A DNA stretch of 64,000 nt from Sphingomonas echinoides (GCF_029623395.1 NZ_JAPYKK010000004.1:62001-126000); one strand, 5' to 3'. Positions 17,533 to 26,264 are shown, counted from the first letter of the stretch. Notes: generated by a model not told the origin, from the letters alone. Program-made: numbers and translations.

Positions 17533-19289
17533 CCGCCCAACGCCTCGCTCGGGCCGTCGCGCGCGACCTGGGTGATGATCCGGTCGCGGGCGACGCGAAT
17601 GTCCCCTGCCTCGACCTGGGCCTTGAGCCGCTCGCGATCTTCGCGGCGATAGCGATCCTCGCTGCGATCGATCTCGGCTTGGTCGACCCCGACCTGCAAC
17701 AACGCAAGACGCGCCATCCTGACCGCGGATTCGAGCACTTCGCGCACGATTCCGTCGACCGGGGCGCCCTTCAGCTTGATCACCGCGCGACGATCATAGG
17801 CGCGAACGAAGATCGCGGCATTGGGGAACGCCTGATGGACCCCCTCGACCAGGTCCGCCGATAGCTGGTCGCCGTCGATGCAGAACATGATGAGTTCCGC
17901 CTCCCCCGCGCCCGCCTGCCGCAACAGGTCCATCCGCGTACCGTCGCCGTAATAGACCTTGGCGCCGAACTCTCCCGCGATGTCGATCATCTCGATATCG
18001 TTGTCGATCAGCGTCACCGGAATGCCCTGCGCGATCAGCATCTGCGCGACGGTCTGCCCGAACCGCCCATAGCCGACGATCAGCGCGTTCGCGCCATCCG
18101 CCTGCGGTCCGTCGCGATCGCCGGTCTGCACCGGTTCCTCGCGGATTCGGCGCGTGATCGACATGAGGAACGGCGTGGTCGCCATCGACAGCGTGACGAT
18201 CGCCCCGAACAGGCTGGCGGCTTCGGGCGCGACCAGCAACGCCTTCTGCGCCTGCGCGAACAGCACGAAGCCGAACTCGCCCCCCTGGCTGAGCAGCAGG
18301 CCAAGCGCGAGCGCGCTCCGCCAGGTCATCCGGAAGATCATGCCGATGCCGAAGATGATCAACGCCTTGGTCGCGATCAGCGCGAGCGCCATGCCGATCA
18401 CGAAGAACGGCCGCTCCGCGATCGCGTGGAGATCGAGCATCATGCCGACCGCGAGGAAGAACAGGCCGAGCAGGATCGAGCGGAACGGCTCGACATCGGC
18501 TTCCAGTTCATGCCGGTACGGGCTGTCGGCGAGCATGACGCCAGCGACGAACGCACCGAGCGCGGTAGAAAGGCCGAGCGCTTCCATGATCGCCGCCGCC
18601 GCGACGACCGTGAACAGCGCCGCGAACACGAACATCTCGCGCTCGCCGAGATTGCCGATGATCCGGAAGAACGGACGCAGCAGGAACCGCCCCGCCAGCA
18701 CCAACCCCGCGACCGCCCCGACGGTATAGAGAAACAGCAGCCACCCCGGCGGGCCATTGGCATCGGCGGGGTTACGCGACAGCACTGTCACGATCGTGAT
18801 CAGCGGGACGATCGACAGATCCTGGAACAGCAGGATCGAGAACGCGCGTTCCCCGAACGGGGTGCGCATGCGTCCGGCGGATTGCAGCATGGGGAGCACC
18901 TGCGCGGTCGACGACAATGCCAGCGGAAGACCGAGCACGAGCGCCGCGGCCCCCGAGAAATGCGTCGCGACCCACACGACCGCGGTCACGGCAAGACCGC
19001 ACGCGACGACCTGCATCGCGCCAAGCCCGAAGATTTCCTTCTTCAGCGCCCATAGTCGCGACGGATTGAGTTCGAGACCAACGATGAACAGCAGCAGCGT
19101 GATGCCAAGTTCGGCGACGCCGATCTTGGACTGCGCGTTGCCGACGAGATGGAGCACCTGCGGCCCCGCCACCGCGCCCGCGACCAGATAGCCCAGCGTC
19201 GCGCCGAGCCCCAACCGCCGGAAGATGAGAACGAAAATGAGAGCGAAACCGCCAAGGACGACACCGTCGAACAGCAGCGATTCGCTCAT
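17529..19289 (-). CDS. Monovalent cation:proton antiporter-2 (Kef/CPA2) family
   Basis: A 586-aa protein with about 12 membrane helices (residues 1-385) and a cytosolic Rossmann TrkA-N domain (about residues 405-520) opening with NALIVGYGRFGQTVAQML. The membrane part has the CPA2 motif GLELNPSRLWALKKEIFGLG and the AFVAGVMLADSPYRHELEAD segment. Such systems exchange K+ (or Na+) for H+ and often answer to NAD(H) or glutathione adducts. A charged tail rich in Arg/Glu (residues 540-575) follows. It overlaps the upstream NifU-like gene and the downstream DUF423 gene by four bases each. Confidence 0.93.
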   Translation of the reverse strand: MSESLLFDGVVLGGFALIFVLIFRRLGLGATLGYLVAGAVAGPQVLHLVGNAQSKIGVAELGITLLLFIVGLELNPSRLWALKKEIFGLGAMQVVACGLAVTAVVWVATHFSGAAALVLGLPLALSSTAQVLPMLQSAGRMRTPFGERAFSILLFQDLSIVPLITIVTVLSRNPADANGPPGWLLFLYTVGAVAGLVLAGRFLLRPFFRIIGNLGEREMFVFAALFTVVAAAAIMEALGLSTALGAFVAGVMLADSPYRHELEADVEPFRSILLGLFFLAVGMMLDLHAIAERPFFVIGMALALIATKALIIFGIGMIFRMTWRSALALGLLLSQGGEFGFVLFAQAQKALLVAPEAASLFGAIVTLSMATTPFLMSITRRIREEPVQTGDRDGPQADGANALIVGYGRFGQTVAQMLIAQGIPVTLIDNDIEMIDIAGEFGAKVYYGDGTRMDLLRQAGAGEAELIMFCIDGDQLSADLVEGVHQAFPNAAIFVRAYDRRAVIKLKGAPVDGIVREVLESAVRMARLALLQVGVDQAEIDRSEDRYRREDRERLKAQVEAGDIRVARDRIITQVARDGPSEALGG

Positions 19290-19720
19290 GCCGGGGTCTT
19301 TGCGGTCGCGCCGTGCGCAGCGTCGGCGGCCGCCTCGAACGCGAGGCGGATCGAAGCATGGCGCGCGCTATGCGGCAAGACGGGGGTCAGCACCTCGAAT
19401 CCCGGCCAATCCGGCACGGGGCCCTCGCCTGCCAGCCAGGCCGCGACCGCATCGCGCGCCGCAGCCAGTTCGTCGGCCGACTTGCCGATCGCCTCCGCAC
19501 CGAGCAGCGACGCAGACGCCTGTCCAAGCGCACAGGCCCGCACCAACATGCCGAGATCGGAAACCCGCCCCGCAGAATCCACTGCGACGTCGACGGTCAC
19601 CCGGCTGCCACAGATCGGCGAACGCTTTTCCGCGCTCCCCATCGGATCGGGCAAGCGGGCGTGATGCGGGATCGTCGCGGCGAGGCGAAGGATTTCGGTA
19701 TTGTAGAGCGGCGCGGTCAT
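19286..19720 (-). CDS. NifU/IscU-like iron-sulfur scaffold protein (third cysteine missing)
   Basis: A 144-aa protein related to IscU/NifU N-terminal scaffolds. It begins MTAPLYNTEILRLAATIPHH, as these do, with Cys37 in SPICGSRVTVDVAVD and Cys63 in RACALGQASASLL, both at the positions expected for scaffold cysteines. The third ligand cysteine expected near residue 105 appears as LPHSARHASI with no cysteine, so it may not assemble [2Fe-2S] clusters the normal way. Only one such gene is in the window and no isc/suf partners are nearby. It lies between cvpA and the Kef gene, inside a co-directional run. Confidence 0.82.
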   Translation of the reverse strand: MTAPLYNTEILRLAATIPHHARLPDPMGSAEKRSPICGSRVTVDVAVDSAGRVSDLGMLVRACALGQASASLLGAEAIGKSADELAAARDAVAAWLAGEGPVPDWPGFEVLTPVLPHSARHASIRLAFEAAADAAHGATAKTPA

Positions 19721-19747
19721 GCACCGTATGTAGGCAGCGCAAGCGCC

Positions 19748-20323
19748 TCAGTCACCCCGCTTGGTGTCTTTCACTGGACGCGCCGGCTCGGTGCGGCCCA
19801 ACGTCGGTTCGAACAACGGCAGCCCCTTGCGCCGACGATCGACGAAATCGGCGATCCCGGCGCTCGTCACGTTGAGCAGCGGATAGACCCGCGCGGATTT
19901 CAGCCAGATCGGGCGTTGGGTCGGTCCACCCCCCATCGTGTCGGTCACCAGCACGACCAGCAGGAAACCCAGGCTGACCAGGATCAGCCCCTTCACCGCG
20001 CCAAAGCCGAACCCCAAAGCCCGATCGATCGGCCCGATGACCGAATCGCGGGTTCGTGCCCCCACGGCATTGGCGATCATTCGGCCGAGGAAATAGGTTC
20101 CCCCCGCCAGCAGCGCGAACGCCAGGACCGCGGCCCCCGCGGTCGTCCCCACGACGCCGGTCAGCGCGTGGGTCAAGGGTACGTGGAACAGCTTGACCGC
20201 GAAGACGATCGCTACCCAGGCGAACAGCGACAGGAATTCGGTAACGAACCCCCGCGCCACGCCCAACATGGCCGCGCCGCCAACGGCAATGAGGACGACG
20301 ATGTCGAGCGCGGTCAGGTTCAT
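19748..20323 (-). CDS. cvpA: CvpA family membrane protein
   Basis: A 191-aa protein with four predicted transmembrane segments starting MNLTALDIVVLIAVGGAAML and a conserved LGRMIANAVGART stretch, as in CvpA (colicin V production protein family). In E. coli CvpA is required for colicin V production and is linked to envelope stress; the molecular role is not known. The ATG at 20323 was chosen because the eight preceding in-frame residues are outside the family. A long basic C-terminal tail is present. It follows radA by 70 bases. Confidence 0.9.
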   Translation of the reverse strand: MNLTALDIVVLIAVGGAAMLGVARGFVTEFLSLFAWVAIVFAVKLFHVPLTHALTGVVGTTAGAAVLAFALLAGGTYFLGRMIANAVGARTRDSVIGPIDRALGFGFGAVKGLILVSLGFLLVVLVTDTMGGGPTQRPIWLKSARVYPLLNVTSAGIADFVDRRRKGLPLFEPTLGRTEPARPVKDTKRGD

Positions 20324-20393
20324 GCGTGCGCCATATCCGCACCGCATGGGGTGAGTCGAGGGCGCGCTATCCGAACGCGCCGGATCCGACAGG

Positions 20394-21764
20394 TCACTTC
20401 CCGAGCATATGCTCGACGAAGGCCCCCAGCGTGCGAAATCCGGTCAGCTTGAGCGAACTCTTCTCGTCGGTCACCGCCGGTGGCAACAGCGCGCGTTCGA
20501 ACCCGAGCTTGCCCGCTTCCTTCAACCGCAGCGCCGAATGCGCGACGGTCCGGATTTCGCCCGACAGCGCGATCTCCCCGAATGCGACCGCATCGACCGG
20601 CACCGGGCGTTCGCTCAGTGCGGACACCAGCGCCGCCGCGACCGCGAGGTCCGCCGCGGGATCCTGCACGCGGTAGCCGCCCGCGATGTTGAGATAGACT
20701 TCGCACGCAGAGAAGCTGAGTCCGCAGCGCGCCTCCAGCACCGCGAGCACCATCGCCAGCCGACCGCTGTCCCACCCGACCACCGCGCGCCGTGGCGTCG
20801 CGCCGCTGGCGAGGCGGACGACCAGCGCCTGGATCTCGACCAGGACCGGGCGAGTTCCCTCGAGCGCGGGGAAGACGGTGGTGCCCGTCACGCCTTCCTC
20901 GCGCTGGGTCAGGAACAGCGCGGAGGGGTTGGCAATCTCGGTCAGGCCCTCAGCAACCATCGCGAAGACGCCGATCTCGTCGGTGCCGCCGAAGCGGTTC
21001 TTGATCGCGCGCAGGATGCGATACTGGTGACTGCGCTCGCCTTCGAAGCTGAGCACGGTGTCGACCATATGTTCGAGCACACGCGGCCCGGCGATGCTGC
21101 CGTCCTTGGTGACGTGCCCGACCAGGACCACCGCGGTGCCGCGTTCCTTGGCGAAGCGGATCAGTTCCTGCGCCGACGCCCGAACCTGGCTGACCGTCCC
21201 GGGCGCGCCTTCGATCAGGTCGGAATGCATCGTCTGGATCGAATCGATCACCAACAAGGCCGGCGGCGTCGCTTGTGACAGCGTCGTCAGGATGTCGCGC
21301 ACAGACGTCGCCGCGGCGAGCATCACCGGCGCGTTGCCAAGCCCCAGCCGTCGCGCGCGCAAGCGCACCTGGTCCGCGGCTTCCTCGCCGGACACATAGG
21401 CCACCGGCAGCCCGGCGATCGCCATCTTCGCCGCGGCCTGCAACAGCAGCGTCGACTTGCCGATCCCGGGATCGCCGCCGATCAGCGTGGCGGACCCCTC
21501 GACGAAGCCGCCGCCCAGCGCGCGGTCGAGCTCGGCGATCCCCGACGCCATGCGTTCGGGCAGCGTGATCTCGGCATCCAGCCCGACGAGCTGGATCGAC
21601 CGCCCGCCGCCGATGAGATTATGCTTGGCCTGAAACGGGGTAACGGTCGCCCCCGCATCCTCGACCATCGTGTTCCATTCGGAACAGTCACCGCACTGCC
21701 CCGCCCAGCGCGGCGAGACCGAACCGCAGGACTGGCACACGTAACGCTTTTGAGGTTTTGCCAT
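20394..21764 (-). CDS. radA: DNA repair protein RadA (Sms)
   Basis: RadA helps process recombination intermediates and restart forks together with RecA. The 456-aa protein has the N-terminal zinc finger CQSCGSVSPRWAGQCGDCSE, the Walker A motif GGDPGIGKSTLLLQ near residue 94, Walker B LLVIDSIQTM, the RadA-specific KNRFGGTDEIGVF motif near residue 252, and the C-terminal Lon-protease-like domain. It is the first gene of a minus-strand run radA-cvpA-NifU-like-Kef-DUF423. Upstream (about 21785-21808) lies a GGGAAC-AGG-GTTCCC inverted repeat of unknown role. Confidence 0.97.
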   Translation of the reverse strand: MAKPQKRYVCQSCGSVSPRWAGQCGDCSEWNTMVEDAGATVTPFQAKHNLIGGGRSIQLVGLDAEITLPERMASGIAELDRALGGGFVEGSATLIGGDPGIGKSTLLLQAAAKMAIAGLPVAYVSGEEAADQVRLRARRLGLGNAPVMLAAATSVRDILTTLSQATPPALLVIDSIQTMHSDLIEGAPGTVSQVRASAQELIRFAKERGTAVVLVGHVTKDGSIAGPRVLEHMVDTVLSFEGERSHQYRILRAIKNRFGGTDEIGVFAMVAEGLTEIANPSALFLTQREEGVTGTTVFPALEGTRPVLVEIQALVVRLASGATPRRAVVGWDSGRLAMVLAVLEARCGLSFSACEVYLNIAGGYRVQDPAADLAVAAALVSALSERPVPVDAVAFGEIALSGEIRTVAHSALRLKEAGKLGFERALLPPAVTDEKSSLKLTGFRTLGAFVEHMLGK

Positions 21765-21927
21765 GGCCGCAACTTAGCGCAATTGGAACGTTAAGGGAAC
21801 AGGGTTCCCGCCTGCACGCGGTCCCTTCTCCGTCCGCACCAGATCCAGATCAGGAAGGTATTCACAGGAAAATTAACGAAACATTTGGATTTTCGAGCAA
21901 TTTTCAGATGAGATCTCGGAGTTCCCC

Positions 21928-22344
21928 ATGCAGCGTATCCTCTACATCAGCACCGCCCGAAGCGACTTTGATACCGCCGCCCTGGATGGCATTCTGCGCG
22001 CGTCGCGGCGAAACAATGCAGCGGCGGGGGTTACCGGCCTCCTCTTGTTCGGGGGACGGCGATTTCTCCAGGCACTGGAAGGGCCCGAGCCGGCTGTCGC
22101 TGGCGTGTTCGATCGGATTGCGCGAGACCCGCGCCACTTTGCGGTCGTCAAACTGTCGCGCAAGACGATCGAGACGCGGATGTTTGGCGAATGGGCGATG
22201 GGCTATCGCCCGGTACGGACGCCTGGCGACAGTTTCGAAACGGACGATCTGCGCACGATCGTCGAGCGCCTCGTCGAGCCGATCGACGACGTCACGCTCC
22301 GTGCGGAGTTCACGTCGTTCGCGGCGCTCCACGCGGCTGCCTGA
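21928..22344 (+). CDS. BLUF-domain blue-light sensor protein
   Basis: A 138-aa protein that is almost entirely a BLUF domain, which binds FAD and senses blue light. The flavin-network residues are visible: Tyr6 (MQRILYIST), Asn30 (RRNNAAAGVTGLL), Gln48 (RRFLQALEGP), and Trp89/Met91 in FGEWAMGYRP. The domain covers residues 1-95; the last 40 residues are a helical cap. Short BLUF proteins pass the signal to separate partners, and the GAF protein 72 bases downstream on the same strand is a candidate. The function is an inference from the domain. Confidence 0.93.
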   Translation: MQRILYISTARSDFDTAALDGILRASRRNNAAAGVTGLLLFGGRRFLQALEGPEPAVAGVFDRIARDPRHFAVVKLSRKTIETRMFGEWAMGYRPVRTPGDSFETDDLRTIVERLVEPIDDVTLRAEFTSFAALHAAA

Positions 22345-22416
22345 CCGGTCCGTCCCGTGCACGCCGCTTGTCCGGTTTGGTGGAACAGGTATAGCAGCCG
22401 CCGGGGACCCATAGCG

Positions 22417-22884
22417 ATGCACAATATTGACGATTGTCGTGTTGCCTTGGCGGCCAATCCACATGTCGCCGAAATTCTGGCAAAAGTCTGCGAACTCACC
22501 GGCATGGGGTTTGCTGCCGTCGCGCATGTAACCGACCAGACGTGGACCGCTTGTCATGTCATCGACCGAGTCGAGTTCGGCCTCGACGCGGGCGACGAAC
22601 TCGATCTCAAGACCACGATCTGCAACGAAATTCGCGATCATGGCAGACCGGTCGCGTTCGACAGCGCGTCGAACGACAGCGACTGGCAAATGCACCCCAC
22701 CCCGATCCTCTACGGGTTCGAGAGCTACATCTCGCTGCCGATCACCTTGTCCGACGGCCAGTTCTTCGGGACGATCTGCGCGCTGGACCCCGCGCCGGCC
22801 AAGGTCGACCGGCCCGAAGTCATCGCGACGATGCAGCGTTTCGCAAAGGAGATCGCGGCGATCCTCGAATCGCGCGCGCCCTAA
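22417..22884 (+). CDS. GAF domain protein
   Basis: The 155-aa protein consists of one GAF domain (residues 15-150). A GAF pattern is visible: MGFAAVAHVTDQTWTACHVI, the DELDLKTTICNEIRDHGRPV segment, YISLPITLSDGQFFGTICAL, and a C-terminal helix FAKEIAAILES. There is no attached kinase or cyclase domain, so it must work through a partner or bind a ligand on its own; the lack of a conserved chromophore cysteine at the usual place makes a bilin sensor unlikely. ATG 22417 was chosen because the longer frame upstream is not GAF-like. It ends tail-to-tail, overlapping four bases with the GST gene. Confidence 0.85.
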   Translation: MHNIDDCRVALAANPHVAEILAKVCELTGMGFAAVAHVTDQTWTACHVIDRVEFGLDAGDELDLKTTICNEIRDHGRPVAFDSASNDSDWQMHPTPILYGFESYISLPITLSDGQFFGTICALDPAPAKVDRPEVIATMQRFAKEIAAILESRAP

Positions 22885-23585
22885 CCGCGCGCAGGGATCT
22901 CCAGGCCGCGCTGGACCGCAGGCCGCGCCAGCGCCCGGTCGAGCCAGCCGCGCACATTGGTGAACGCTTCGAACCCGACCAGATCGCCAGCGCCGTAAAA
23001 GTCGACGAGACCGCGGACCCAGCCAATCATCGCGATATCCGCGATCGTATAGGCGTCGCCCAGAAACCACGTCTTCCCCGCCAGATGCGCGTCCATCACG
23101 CCGAGCAACCGCTTGGCCTCGGCGACGTACCGGTCGCGGGGCCGCTTGTCCTCATAGTCCTTGCCCGCGAACTTCACGAAGAAGCCGACCTGCCCGAACA
23201 TCGGCCCCACCCCACCCATCTGGAACATCACCCACTGGATCGCGTGCAACCGCTCCGCCGGGTCGGTCGGGAGGAACTTGCCCGTCTTTTCTGCAAGATA
23301 CAGCAGGATCGCACCGGATTCGAACAACCCTAGCGGAACCCCGCCCGGGCCATCCGGATCGAGGATCGCGGGAATCTTGCCATTGGGATTGAGCGACACG
23401 AACGCGGGCGTCTTCTGATCGTCCTTCGCGAAATCGATCAGATGCGGTTCGTACGGAAGCCCGGTTTCCTCGAGCATGATCGACACTTTCACCCCGTTGG
23501 GCGTCGGCAGCGAATAGAGTTGCAGCCGGTCGGGATGCTGCGCGGGCCATTGCTGCGTGATCGGAAAACGCGAAAGATCGGTCAT
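22881..23585 (-). CDS. Glutathione S-transferase family protein (YfcG/YghU-like disulfide reductase)
   Basis: The 234-aa protein fits the Nu-class GST group (E. coli YfcG/YghU), which reduces disulfides using two bound glutathiones. The N-terminal thioredoxin fold contains LYSLPTPNGVKVSIMLEETG, with the Thr-Pro-Asn motif that replaces the catalytic Tyr/Ser/Cys, then NPNGKIPAILDPDG and SLFESGAILLYLAEKTGKF-like glutathione-binding residues. The C-terminal helical domain carries WVMFQMGGVGPMFGQ. The start at 23585 precedes MTDLSRFPITQQWP and agrees with the family. Confidence 0.9.
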   Translation of the reverse strand: MTDLSRFPITQQWPAQHPDRLQLYSLPTPNGVKVSIMLEETGLPYEPHLIDFAKDDQKTPAFVSLNPNGKIPAILDPDGPGGVPLGLFESGAILLYLAEKTGKFLPTDPAERLHAIQWVMFQMGGVGPMFGQVGFFVKFAGKDYEDKRPRDRYVAEAKRLLGVMDAHLAGKTWFLGDAYTIADIAMIGWVRGLVDFYGAGDLVGFEAFTNVRGWLDRALARPAVQRGLEIPARG

Positions 23586-23646
23586 GGCGGGACTCCAGGC
23601 CAAGGGGTGGCTTCGTGGGAGATAGTCATCCCCCATAGGCTTCGCT

Positions 23647-24810
23647 ATGGCCGCGGCGATGGACGCAACCGATCTCCGCGTGGCCCTGTTCAGCGGCAAC
23701 TACAATTACACACGCGATGGTGCGAACCAGGCGCTCAACCTGCTGGTCGGGCACCTGCTGGAAAAGGGTGCGAGCGTGCGCGTCTACGCCCCCACCAGCC
23801 GACGCCCGGCATTCGCCCCGACCGGCGACCTCGTCAGCGCGCCGTCGTTCAAGTTTCCGGGACGCGGAGAGTATAAGATCTCGCGCGGATTTAACGCGCG
23901 GCTCCGCAGCGACCTGGAAGCGTTCGCGCCCAATTTGATCCACGTGTCCGCCCCCGACATCCTGGGCCACGCGGCCGTGCGCTATGGTGAAGAGCACGAT
24001 ATCCCGGTCGTCGCCTCCTACCATACGCGGTTCGAAACCTACATGAGCTACTACGGGCTCGGGTTCCTCGTCCGGACGCTGGTGCGGATCCAAGCGAAAT
24101 TCTACTCGCGCGTCGACGAAGTGCTCGCGCCGAGCCAGATGATGGGTGAGATCCTGCGTGAATGGGGCGTGCCGACCTCGGTCAGCCGCTGGTCACGCGG
24201 GGTGAACCACGATCGCTTCACCCCGGCCCGACGCGATCTTGCGTGGCGCCGCAGCCTGGGCATCGCCGACGACGAGATCGCGGTCGGTTTCCTGGGGCGT
24301 CTCGTCAAGGAAAAGGGCCTCGACGTCTTTGCCGAGGCGATGCACGCGCTCGACCGCCGCGGGGTGCGCCACAAGACGCTCGTGATCGGTGAGGGTCCGG
24401 CGCGCGACTGGTTCGCCAAGGAAGTGCCCGATGCGGTATTCGCCGGGTTCCAATCCGGCGACGATCTCGGCCGTGCGGTCGCGTCGATGGACGTGTTCTT
24501 CAACCCCAGCATCACCGAGACGTTCGGCAACGTGACGCTCGAGGCAATGGCGGCGGGCGTACCCGTCGTCGCCGCGCGCGCGTCCGGCGCGGTCGGGTTG
24601 ATCGACGACGGCGTGACCGGGCTGATCGTCCCGCCGACCGACATCCAGGGCTATGCCGATGCGCTTCAGCGGTTCTGCGAGGATGACGCCTTCCGCCGCG
24701 CGGCGGGCGCTGCGGGCCACGCCAAGGCGGCGGGCTACAAATGGGACACGATCAACCAGACGGTGCTCGACACCTATCTCCGCGTCCTCGCGCGGCGGGC
24801 GGCGCGGTAG
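23647..24810 (+). CDS. GT4 family glycosyltransferase
   Basis: A 387-aa GT-B fold enzyme. The N-terminal acceptor domain begins RVALFSGNYNYTRDGANQAL and contains HVSAPDILGHAAVRYGEEH and PVVASYHTRFETYMSYYG. The C-terminal domain has GFLGRLVKEKGLDVFAEAM, GEGPARDWFAKEVPDAVFAG and the E-x7-E signature within FNPSITETFGNVTLEAMAAG. Enzymes of this group transfer a sugar (often mannose or glucose from a nucleotide donor) to lipid or carbohydrate acceptors, for example glycolipid synthesis. The exact product cannot be read from sequence. The start at 23647 could be replaced by the ATG at 23659. No other cell-envelope genes are adjacent. Confidence 0.9.
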   Translation: MAAAMDATDLRVALFSGNYNYTRDGANQALNLLVGHLLEKGASVRVYAPTSRRPAFAPTGDLVSAPSFKFPGRGEYKISRGFNARLRSDLEAFAPNLIHVSAPDILGHAAVRYGEEHDIPVVASYHTRFETYMSYYGLGFLVRTLVRIQAKFYSRVDEVLAPSQMMGEILREWGVPTSVSRWSRGVNHDRFTPARRDLAWRRSLGIADDEIAVGFLGRLVKEKGLDVFAEAMHALDRRGVRHKTLVIGEGPARDWFAKEVPDAVFAGFQSGDDLGRAVASMDVFFNPSITETFGNVTLEAMAAGVPVVAARASGAVGLIDDGVTGLIVPPTDIQGYADALQRFCEDDAFRRAAGAAGHAKAAGYKWDTINQTVLDTYLRVLARRAAR

Positions 24811-24887
24811 GCGTTGTTCAAGGTGATTGGCGGACGCTGTGCAACATAATCGGACGGCGCGAGGGGGCACCGCCCCCCCTCCACTGC

Positions 24888-24975
24888 CGTCATGCTGAAC
24901 GTGTTTCAGCATCCACCATGCAACGCAGGCCAGCCTTAGCGGCACGGTGGACCCTGAAACGCGTTCAGGGTGACG
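24888..24975. repeat. REP-like palindromic repeat
   Basis: Two hairpins lie between outer CGTCA and TGACG ends. The first is TGCTGAA-CGTGT-TTCAGCA and the second is CCCTGAA-ACG-CGTTCAGGG-like (24953-24970). CGTCATGCTGAACGTGTTTC followed by a mirrored copy is a common intergenic repeat in sphingomonads. No other element was seen in the 234 bases between the GT4 gene and the DUF2218 gene. Confidence 0.75.
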
Positions 24976-25044
24976 CCGCGTGTAGGGTGGGCGCGTGATG
25001 CGGAGTGTGGTCGAGCGCGCGGCGCCTACTCTGCGCCGCGCCCC

Positions 25045-25359
25045 TCACCCCCAGTCGTAGGCGAGCGGTGCCTCCCGGAACGCGAACCGGTCGACGTGGC
25101 GAGCGACCGCCCCTTTCAGCCCGTCCAGTTGCTCCGCCGACGTCGCCTCGATCCGCACCACCAGAACCTCCGGCTCGGCATCGAACGTGACGGTCGCATC
25201 GCCCGGATGATCCGCACCCCGGGCATCGCGCGGGAACACCACGGTGCCGTGCGTAGCAGAATAAGTGACCGTCAGGTTATGCTCCCAATGCTTGCACGTC
25301 TGCTGCAGATATTTGCTGGCATGCGCAGTGGGCACGCGGGCGATTGCCACATACGCCAT
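25045..25359 (-). CDS. DUF2218 family protein
   Basis: A 104-aa soluble protein that begins MAYVAIARVPTAHASKYLQQ and continues TCKHWEHNLTVTYSATHG, with a FPRDARGADHPGDATVTFDA segment; this matches DUF2218, an uncharacterised family. It overlaps the upstream PadR gene by two bases (TGATG), so it is translationally coupled to the regulator and probably part of its own regulated unit. Members of this family are commonly found next to PadR regulators and iron/metal-uptake genes; the function is unknown. Confidence 0.82.
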   Translation of the reverse strand: MAYVAIARVPTAHASKYLQQTCKHWEHNLTVTYSATHGTVVFPRDARGADHPGDATVTFDAEPEVLVVRIEATSAEQLDGLKGAVARHVDRFAFREAPLAYDWG

Positions 25360-26009
25360 CACAGCCGCTCGATCTTCTGCGCGGCATCGTCGATCAGCGC
25401 GACGGCGGCGTGGATCGTCTCGATCGAGACATGCTCATCCCGTAATCGATGCATCAGCACTTCCCGCAAATTGCCCATCGCGCGGCGCACCGAAGCGCTG
25501 TCGGTCCGCGCGCGTTCCGCGCCCACTTCGGCAAGCCGCGCGAGCAGCGCGGTCACCACTTCGGCATTCTCGGCAAGATGCTGCACACCCGCCTCGGTCG
25601 CCTCGAACCGCTTCTTGGCGCCGTCCGCCTGTCGCGCCGCGATCAGATCCATGTCGTCGAGCAGCGTCAACGTCGGATAGACCACACCCGGGCTCGGCGC
25701 ATAGGCACCTCCGGTCAGCTCCTCGATACTGCGGATCAGGTCGTAGCCGTGGCGCGGTTCGTCCGCGATCAGCTTGAGCAACACCAGCCGCAATTCGCCG
25801 CCATCGAACATGCGCCGCCCGCGCGGACCGCCCCTGCCCCCGAACCGGCCTTCCGGATGGTCACCGCCACCGAAGCCGCGTCCGCCGCCGCGCATCATGC
25901 CCGCCATGCCGCCCCTGCCGTCCCCGTGTCCGCCACGCCCCTGTCCATGCCCGTGCTGGTTTCCATGCTGATGGCGACCGTGGCTCTGTTCGTTCTCATG
26001 TCTAAACAT
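25359..26009 (-). CDS. PadR family transcriptional regulator with a Gly/His-rich N-terminal extension
   Basis: A 216-aa protein with a winged-helix PadR domain (residues 68-140), visible as MFDGGELRLVLLKLIADEPR, HGYDLIRSIEELTGGAYAPS and PGVVYPTLTLLDDMDLI. The C-terminal part is the dimerisation helix region. The first 65 residues are rich in His, Gly and Arg (for example HGRHQHGNQHGHGQGRGGHG), possibly able to bind metals; this is unusual compared with minimal PadR proteins of about 110 aa. PadR proteins usually repress by binding AT-rich palindromes, and one lies just before this gene at 26038-26049. DUF2218 follows. Confidence 0.9.
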   Translation of the reverse strand: MFRHENEQSHGRHQHGNQHGHGQGRGGHGDGRGGMAGMMRGGGRGFGGGDHPEGRFGGRGGPRGRRMFDGGELRLVLLKLIADEPRHGYDLIRSIEELTGGAYAPSPGVVYPTLTLLDDMDLIAARQADGAKKRFEATEAGVQHLAENAEVVTALLARLAEVGAERARTDSASVRRAMGNLREVLMHRLRDEHVSIETIHAAVALIDDAAQKIERL

Positions 26010-26037
26010 ACTGTCTCTTTCTATCGTCGATGGCACT

Positions 26038-26049
26038 AAGATATATCTT
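26038..26049. promoter_or_regulatory. Candidate PadR operator AAGATATATCTT
   Basis: A perfect 12-bp palindrome, AAGATATATCTT, lies 29 bases upstream of the padR-type start codon in otherwise G/C-rich DNA. PadR-family regulators of this sort bind ATAT-centred palindromes of this kind, so autoregulation is likely. It lies in a 255-base region shared with the divergent rarA gene at 26265. Confidence 0.7.
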
Positions 26050-26264
26050 GAAGTACGGAGCGCAAGTGGGGCTGTGCAAAATTTTGTGCTCCACCCAATC
26101 TTCCACGGTGATACCGCTTCGCCGCGACCGGGCGGCTTCCGCGCCGAACGGTCGCAACCGCCGAAGGGGCACGCGCCTCCCCCCATAGGATGCGGCTCCG
26201 TTTCACTGGCAACCAGCCGCAACCTTAGCGGCTGACGCCGTCCTACCCCCGAAGGACGATCTTC

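Noticed and set aside
21794..21808. GGGAAC-AGG-GTTCCC inverted repeat as a terminator
   Set aside because: It is upstream of both radA and the BLUF gene, lacks a T-run, and is too short to be convincing.
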